Assembly: GCA_003024985.2 (NCBI GenBank)
Contig: PXIH01S0029705.1
Strand: one strand, 5' to 3'
Origin: Euperipatoides rowelli
Taxonomy: Eukaryota > Onychophora > Udeonychophora > Euonychophora > Peripatopsidae
DNA: 10,775 nucleotides
The position numbers and the translations under genes were made by a program. The notes under the pieces were generated by a model that did no database searches, was not told the DNA's origin, and was given only the letters and a program-made list of their open reading frames with translations. Below, piece by piece: positions 6,651-10,775 of this stretch (the stretch's first letter is position 1; every line of letters starts with the position of its first letter).

Positions 6651-9169
6651 TACCATAATGGATATGCTGTGCAACATAGGACATGGAATTAAGTTTTGCC
6701 TTGATGTGCTGCATGCAACAAAAGAGACACATGTAGAGGCATACTAATGACATGTAAAAAACCTTTGAGTTGATAAACAAATTTCAGCAAACACTTTATG
6801 GATACGACTTTTGATTCATGAGTTATGTTAAATCGTTATCATAAAGTAATTCTCAGATACACTATTTATATAAAAGAAAATAAGACAATTTGTCTATATG
6901 GCAGTAACAAAGAATGTATTACCATGCTGGTTCAGTTCTTTTAGAGAGAGAGAGTTCTTCAATACTACTACAAAATGTTAACAAGGTGTGCTTGTGCACT
7001 TATCCATTTTGAGCAAAATGGGATTTACATGATTACCCGATCAGTCACTAGACAACTTTAGATAACCTCTCATGCATTATAATATGAGCATGGCACAATA
7101 TTCAGGATCAACTTTGAATTCTTTTTAATGCTTATGGGGTTCTAAAAAGTCAGATTGTTCTATATTTTTATGTTAGTTCATGTCAACTGTGATGCCACAG
7201 AAAATTTAACATTAGTGTTCATGATAATTCTGGGGGTGCCACTTGGTTTGATATTATATGAAATCCTTTAAATTCCCAAATAAATAAATATGAAGGAGGT
7301 ACACCTGCCTAACTAGTACCCAAATTTCCTTACAATTAACAAAGTAAAAGTTAGAGTTGGTGCATATGCTCGGTGATACACACTTTCCGAACGTTGGACA
7401 TAAACTAGGTGTGCTGCCCTTATATGTGTTAGTGCGACAGATGTTATTTTCTGGTATTAGAAAATGTTAGATAAAAATAAAAATATTATTTGTACTCTTA
7501 AAATATAAGTAAGATATTAGGAATGTGAAAAGGTTATAATACATATTTTTTTCTTCCAATCAAAATTTCATATAAGGGTGTAAGTTATTTGTATGGAAAC
7601 TTTTTTTTTTTTTTTACAAGATGTTAGTACAACACATTTAAAGTTGCAGTAGTGAATAATTTAATTTTGTATACTATCTCTGGTTAGATTTCAGCAGCCA
7701 AACTTATTATTTTTTAGATACTTGGTGCAATTTAATTGTTAAAGTTTTCAAGCCCTATACATATTTTTTATTAAATTTTTATGCTTGCTGTGATAAATTG
7801 GTCAAGAAAAACATTTATATGGATTTTAGTGCCTGACATTGCATTTTCAAATAGATAATTTTGCACAAATATAAGAATTTCCTATAATTATGGATGATAA
7901 CTGATAGTTGTCCATCGTTTAAATGTGAATATCCGATTACAGCAGTGTATAGGATCCTATGGAGAGTTATACATCCCTTACGCAATAATTAACTTTGCAT
8001 AGAACTTTAAATGAGCCTTTTGAGTAATGTTTTTCCACATAAGCTTATTAGCATAGCCAAATAAATACATTATCTTTATCAGAAATACAGGAATTTATAG
8101 TAAAACATCAAATAATTTATTTAAATGAATAATACCATTTCTACGCAATTATACTGTATGTTGCCTTATACTTTAGAATAATGCGTTCAATGATTCTCTA
8201 ATGCAGTGATTTTAACATAGAGTTGAATACATTTGTTTTTATCATTTTGAGTCTTATTAATGACATGCGATAAACCATGATTTTAATATATAGTATATAC
8301 TCTAACGAATATGTTTATAGATCGCTCCTCTCAGGCAGAGCTCTGCTGTTATTGTTTGTGTTGTAAGCTGCCACAAGGAAGAAGAGCTGTTTATTTATTT
8401 TTGATAGTTCCAAAAGTTGATCACTTCCACATGGGGGTACTGCACCAAGCCATAAAGCCAATGTCTTGGTAGCTGTCAGTGTTCTTTGTTCCTGGCACCC
8501 TCACCCAATATTGTCATTATAAAATAATGTATTGCCATATTTGTCTTCAACATCAAGCTTAAAGGCCATTTATTTTATGATAGTCAAACAATGTTACTTT
8601 TATTGTGGTATGTTGAAAATTATCAGGCAAGTTTCATGCTGTGTTCCTGTCATTTTGGTAAGTTACATTATCTACTTACCTACTGTAGTATCTGTTATCT
8701 GTAGTACTATTGTTTCAGTCCGAGTTGCACTCCAATTAAATGATTAAGTATATGCCAAAATCACTGTGTTTATGTTTCTTCCTTGCACTTTGTGGTAACT
8801 GGGCCGAGTGAAACATTGTCTTGGGTATTTACACACTAATATTAAGCCGCGTTATATTAAAATATACTTGTATAAATTTTTTATTTTTAATGTTTGTCTA
8901 TGTGGGTTATCTCGGATCTAAAAAGCAATAAATGTCTAATTCTTATTTTGACAAACAGATGGCACATTTAAATAAATGGCTCTTTGGATAAACAATGCTG
9001 TCAATAATAAATTGGAATTTCACAATTTTTAGCACAGAATCTGTTTCTGGTCTCATAGATATCAACATCCTTGATCATTTCTTAAAATATACTGTATTTA
9101 TATTTCTCTTACTAGCATTTCTATAGTTTATAAATCTTATGTAATTGCATTTTAGAGTGTAGAAGAACA
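6651..9169. other. Long non-coding stretch, 3'-UTR-like
   Basis: No convincing gene on either strand. There is a T15 run at 7601-7615 and an (AG)6 run at 6943-6954. Polyadenylation-type AATAAA words on the plus strand lie at 7279-7284, 8060-8065, 8927-8932 and 8971-8976, the third followed by a T-rich stretch. This would fit a long 3' UTR of a plus-strand gene ending near 6495, which is inference. The region 8330-8530 is somewhat less AT-rich and has a partly open plus frame with several stops but no recognisable motif. The 71-codon ORF at 8532-8747 shows nothing to support it. Confidence 0.45.
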
Positions 9170-9787
9170 TTGTCATGGTTGTACTGTATATTTCTTCTTT
9201 TATGTTATATGAAGCTTATGAATAGTAGTCTCTTTTATTCTTTGTATTATCTAAAAGACTTTTTACTCTTCACAAATAAAAAAATCAAACAGAAAATTTG
9301 GTCAAATGGAGACATATTCAATGTATCTTATATACATTATTTAAATTCCATTGCTTCAGGTTTGATGAATAAACAAACTAACATTCCACAAACCAAGAAT
9401 TTGTAAATTATAGAAATTTCTATGGACAACAAACTGATAAATGCAAATTTTGTTATAAAGTGTCGTTTGGGAGTTCTCCCAACGAAAGACAATTTAAGAA
9501 ACATTGTAATCTCACATGCAATTTGTGTTTTTGGTAATAAGGAAGTGGGAATGCTAGTACATATTTTCTCGGGCTGCAAAGTTACTCTAAAGGTCATTAG
9601 GCGGTTTGCAGGGGTAGCGGGAGGGGTATTTGATATTTCAAANACTCTAAAGGTCATTAGGCGGTTTGCAGGGGTAGTGAGGGGGGGGGGGGTATTTCAT
9701 ATTTCAAATTTTTTGAAAAAAGTGAATTTCAATATTATTCCTAGTAATGTTTTCAAATATATTCTTTCAATTCTTTTTGCAGTCTGA
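9170..9787 (+). pseudogene. Second decayed LINE C-terminus with zinc-knuckle
   Basis: One frame runs from 9170 to about 9787, broken by a single TAA at 9404-9406 and by a duplicated block around an N. Its core is GVLPTKDNL at 9470-9496, then Cys at 9524-9526, Glu at 9542-9544, His-Ile-Phe at 9560-9568 and Cys at 9575-9577, followed by KVTLKVI. This is the same G-x-LPT-K-x-x-L, Cys, E/H-x-F/Cys layout as the remnant at 1770-2297 and matches the zinc-binding tail of LINE reverse transcriptases (zf-RVT). The second Cys of the usual Cys pair is missing (CVFG). Upstream, 9200-9400 would be the post-RT linker. The frame after the duplication (9709-9787) still looks like LINE sequence. No RT catalytic motif lies in the window, so this is a 5'-truncated, inactive copy. 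Confidence 0.6.
9584..9708 (+). repeat. Tandem duplication of about 60 bp around a single N
   Basis: Unit 1 (9584-9642, 59 bp) and unit 2 (9644-9708, 65 bp) both start ACTCTAAAGGTCATTAGGCG and end ATATTTCAAA, separated only by the undetermined base at 9643. They differ by a few substitutions and by the G tract, which reaches 12 G in unit 2 (9681-9692). The arrangement suggests two overlapping contig ends that were joined without merging. Confidence 0.95.
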
Positions 9788-9912
9788 AATTTTGTAATGG
9801 ATCTGAACAAGTTAAGATTCAAGTGATTGAGAATTATTCTAAAGATTTATTTGCGTTAGAGGAAGGTAAAGTTGCAAAATTGTGGATAGAGGTTCTAAGG
9901 GTTATGTTATAA
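9783..9912 (+). CDS. Possible terminal exon, unrecognised
   Basis: A pyrimidine-rich tract ending TTCTTTTTGCAG (9771-9782) makes a good 3' splice site. From 9784 the frame is open for 42 codons to a TAA at 9910-9912 and gives a Lys/Glu/Val-rich peptide with SKDLFALEEGKVAKLW near the middle, unlike chance translations of this DNA. No domain is recognised and no upstream exon could be identified. Because the segment directly follows the LINE remnant but in another frame, it may instead be a further frameshifted piece of that element. AATAAA words follow in the downstream 800 bases. Confidence 0.25.
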
Positions 9913-10775
9913 ATGGGGGTTTAGGAAAAATGGGTGGCACAAGGTTTCTGGTTTAGATGGGGTGAATATTAAATAAGTAATTTTTTGTGCATTTACATTA
10001 TGCATTTGAAGCAAGATGTATTATGTGATTTATTATTTCTTTTTTTAAAAAAGAAAAACAAAAAAACAAACAGATAAATGTTGCACAATCACAATTGCAA
10101 TCTAAATTCAAACCCTTATAATAATTTGGAATATTTTTAAGTTTATAAATGTATAGGCCTAAACTTAAATGTAAAAAAAAAAAGGCAAATTTAATTATGA
10201 TAAAAATTGGGAGGGGGAATGCATTTTGGTTATAGTGGTAGAATTTAATCATCAACAAATCCATTTTCTTTCCAAACAAGGATTTGTTATGAGGTAAAAA
10301 ATGAAAATTTCTAGCACATAGGTGAAAATTTGTTTTGTCATTATATTATAAAATAAAAATATGGATTATAGATAGGATTGAGGGAGGAGTAGGGTCTTAG
10401 TGAGAATACTATAAAATCACTGACTGTGCAAAAGGTCATTTAATGTTTTTCGGAATGTGGGCACTTTCAGAAAATAACTCTTCAGAATTTTGGGAGTAAC
10501 TGACAATTTCAAATCAAGCATGCCTACTAGAGATCAAGTTTCGACATGTTTACTATCTTAAAATAAAGTAACGCTTTCATACAAGTTCTGATATGTGTGT
10601 CCATTTATAAAATTACCTTCTCGGAACTTTCTCATGAGAATTTCTCTCATTTGTGCATATTTACTTTTAATGGCTTATATAGAAATGGGGGTCAAAATTT
10701 TTCTTTTGTCACTTTACCTAAAATATATTATTACTTTGTCAATTAGAAAAATAAGAAAGAAAAGCTATCCATATA
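9913..10775. other. AT-rich non-coding end of window
   Basis: Contains the palindrome TTTC-T7-A6-GAAA at 10036-10056, a purine-rich patch near 10380-10395 (GAGGGAGGAGTAGGG) and an AATAAA word near 10562. The 93-codon minus ORF at 9998-10279 is Phe/Ile/Leu/Lys-rich, made largely by A and T runs, and has no motif. Nothing else recognised. Confidence 0.5.

Noticed and set aside
9368-9532. Alternative plus frame with CKFC and a downstream H and C, resembling a BED or C2H2 finger
   Set aside because: The overlapping frame carries the GVLPTKDNL...H-I-F...C LINE signature seen again at 1770-2297, which is stronger evidence. The alternative is closed by stops on both sides.
9337-9657. 106-codon minus ORF
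   Set aside because: Antisense to the LINE remnant and spans the N and the duplicated block.
1-10775. CRISPR array, prokaryotic operon or defence system
   Set aside because: The only tandem array is a spacerless minisatellite, and the coding remnants are eukaryotic.

Overview
The window is AT-rich animal DNA: dense in homopolymers, with no bacterial-style operons or ribosome binding sites, and with tRNA-derived SINEs, decayed non-LTR retrotransposon fragments and splice-like signals. The mix would fit a lophotrochozoan, perhaps a bivalve mollusc, but that assignment is inference. No complete multi-exon gene can be read. Most of the sequence is intergenic, intronic or 3'-UTR-like DNA loaded with old mobile elements.

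Layout. 1-1454: AT-rich, no gene. 1455-1762: a minus-strand tRNA-derived SINE with probable target-site duplications. 1770-2297: the decayed C-terminal end of a LINE polyprotein (minus), with a zinc-knuckle remnant. 2300 onward: a short fragment resembling a hAT-type terminus. 2615-2752: an intact 45-codon minus-strand ORF in a good start context, not recognised. 3347-3439: a 22-bp minisatellite. 3550-3589: a perfect 15-bp hairpin. 3936-3969: degenerate telomere-like repeats. 4180-4300: a plus-strand relative of the first SINE. 4300-5275: AT-rich, no gene.

5276-5976 (minus) is the most informative locus. It is a decayed gene encoding two tandem U1/matrin-type C2H2 zinc fingers with identical spacing. 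A 327-bp SINE flanked by a perfect 16-bp target-site duplication lies between the two fingers. Each finger has lost its first zinc-binding histidine; there is also an in-frame stop and a one-base frameshift in a T tract.

6120-6495 (plus) reads like frameshifted coding sequence of unknown family. A 155-bp fold-back repeat begins immediately after its last stop codon. 6651-9169 looks like 3'-UTR or intergenic DNA with several AATAAA signals. 9170-9787 is a second LINE C-terminal remnant (plus). It carries a duplicated block of about 60 bp on either side of a single N, probably an assembly join. A short splice-acceptor-preceded open segment follows (9783-9912), then AT-rich DNA to the end.

The elements do not form a working system. 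The window records successive insertions and decay: two LINE tails, three SINE-like copies (two sharing a central domain on opposite strands), and a zinc-finger gene relic.
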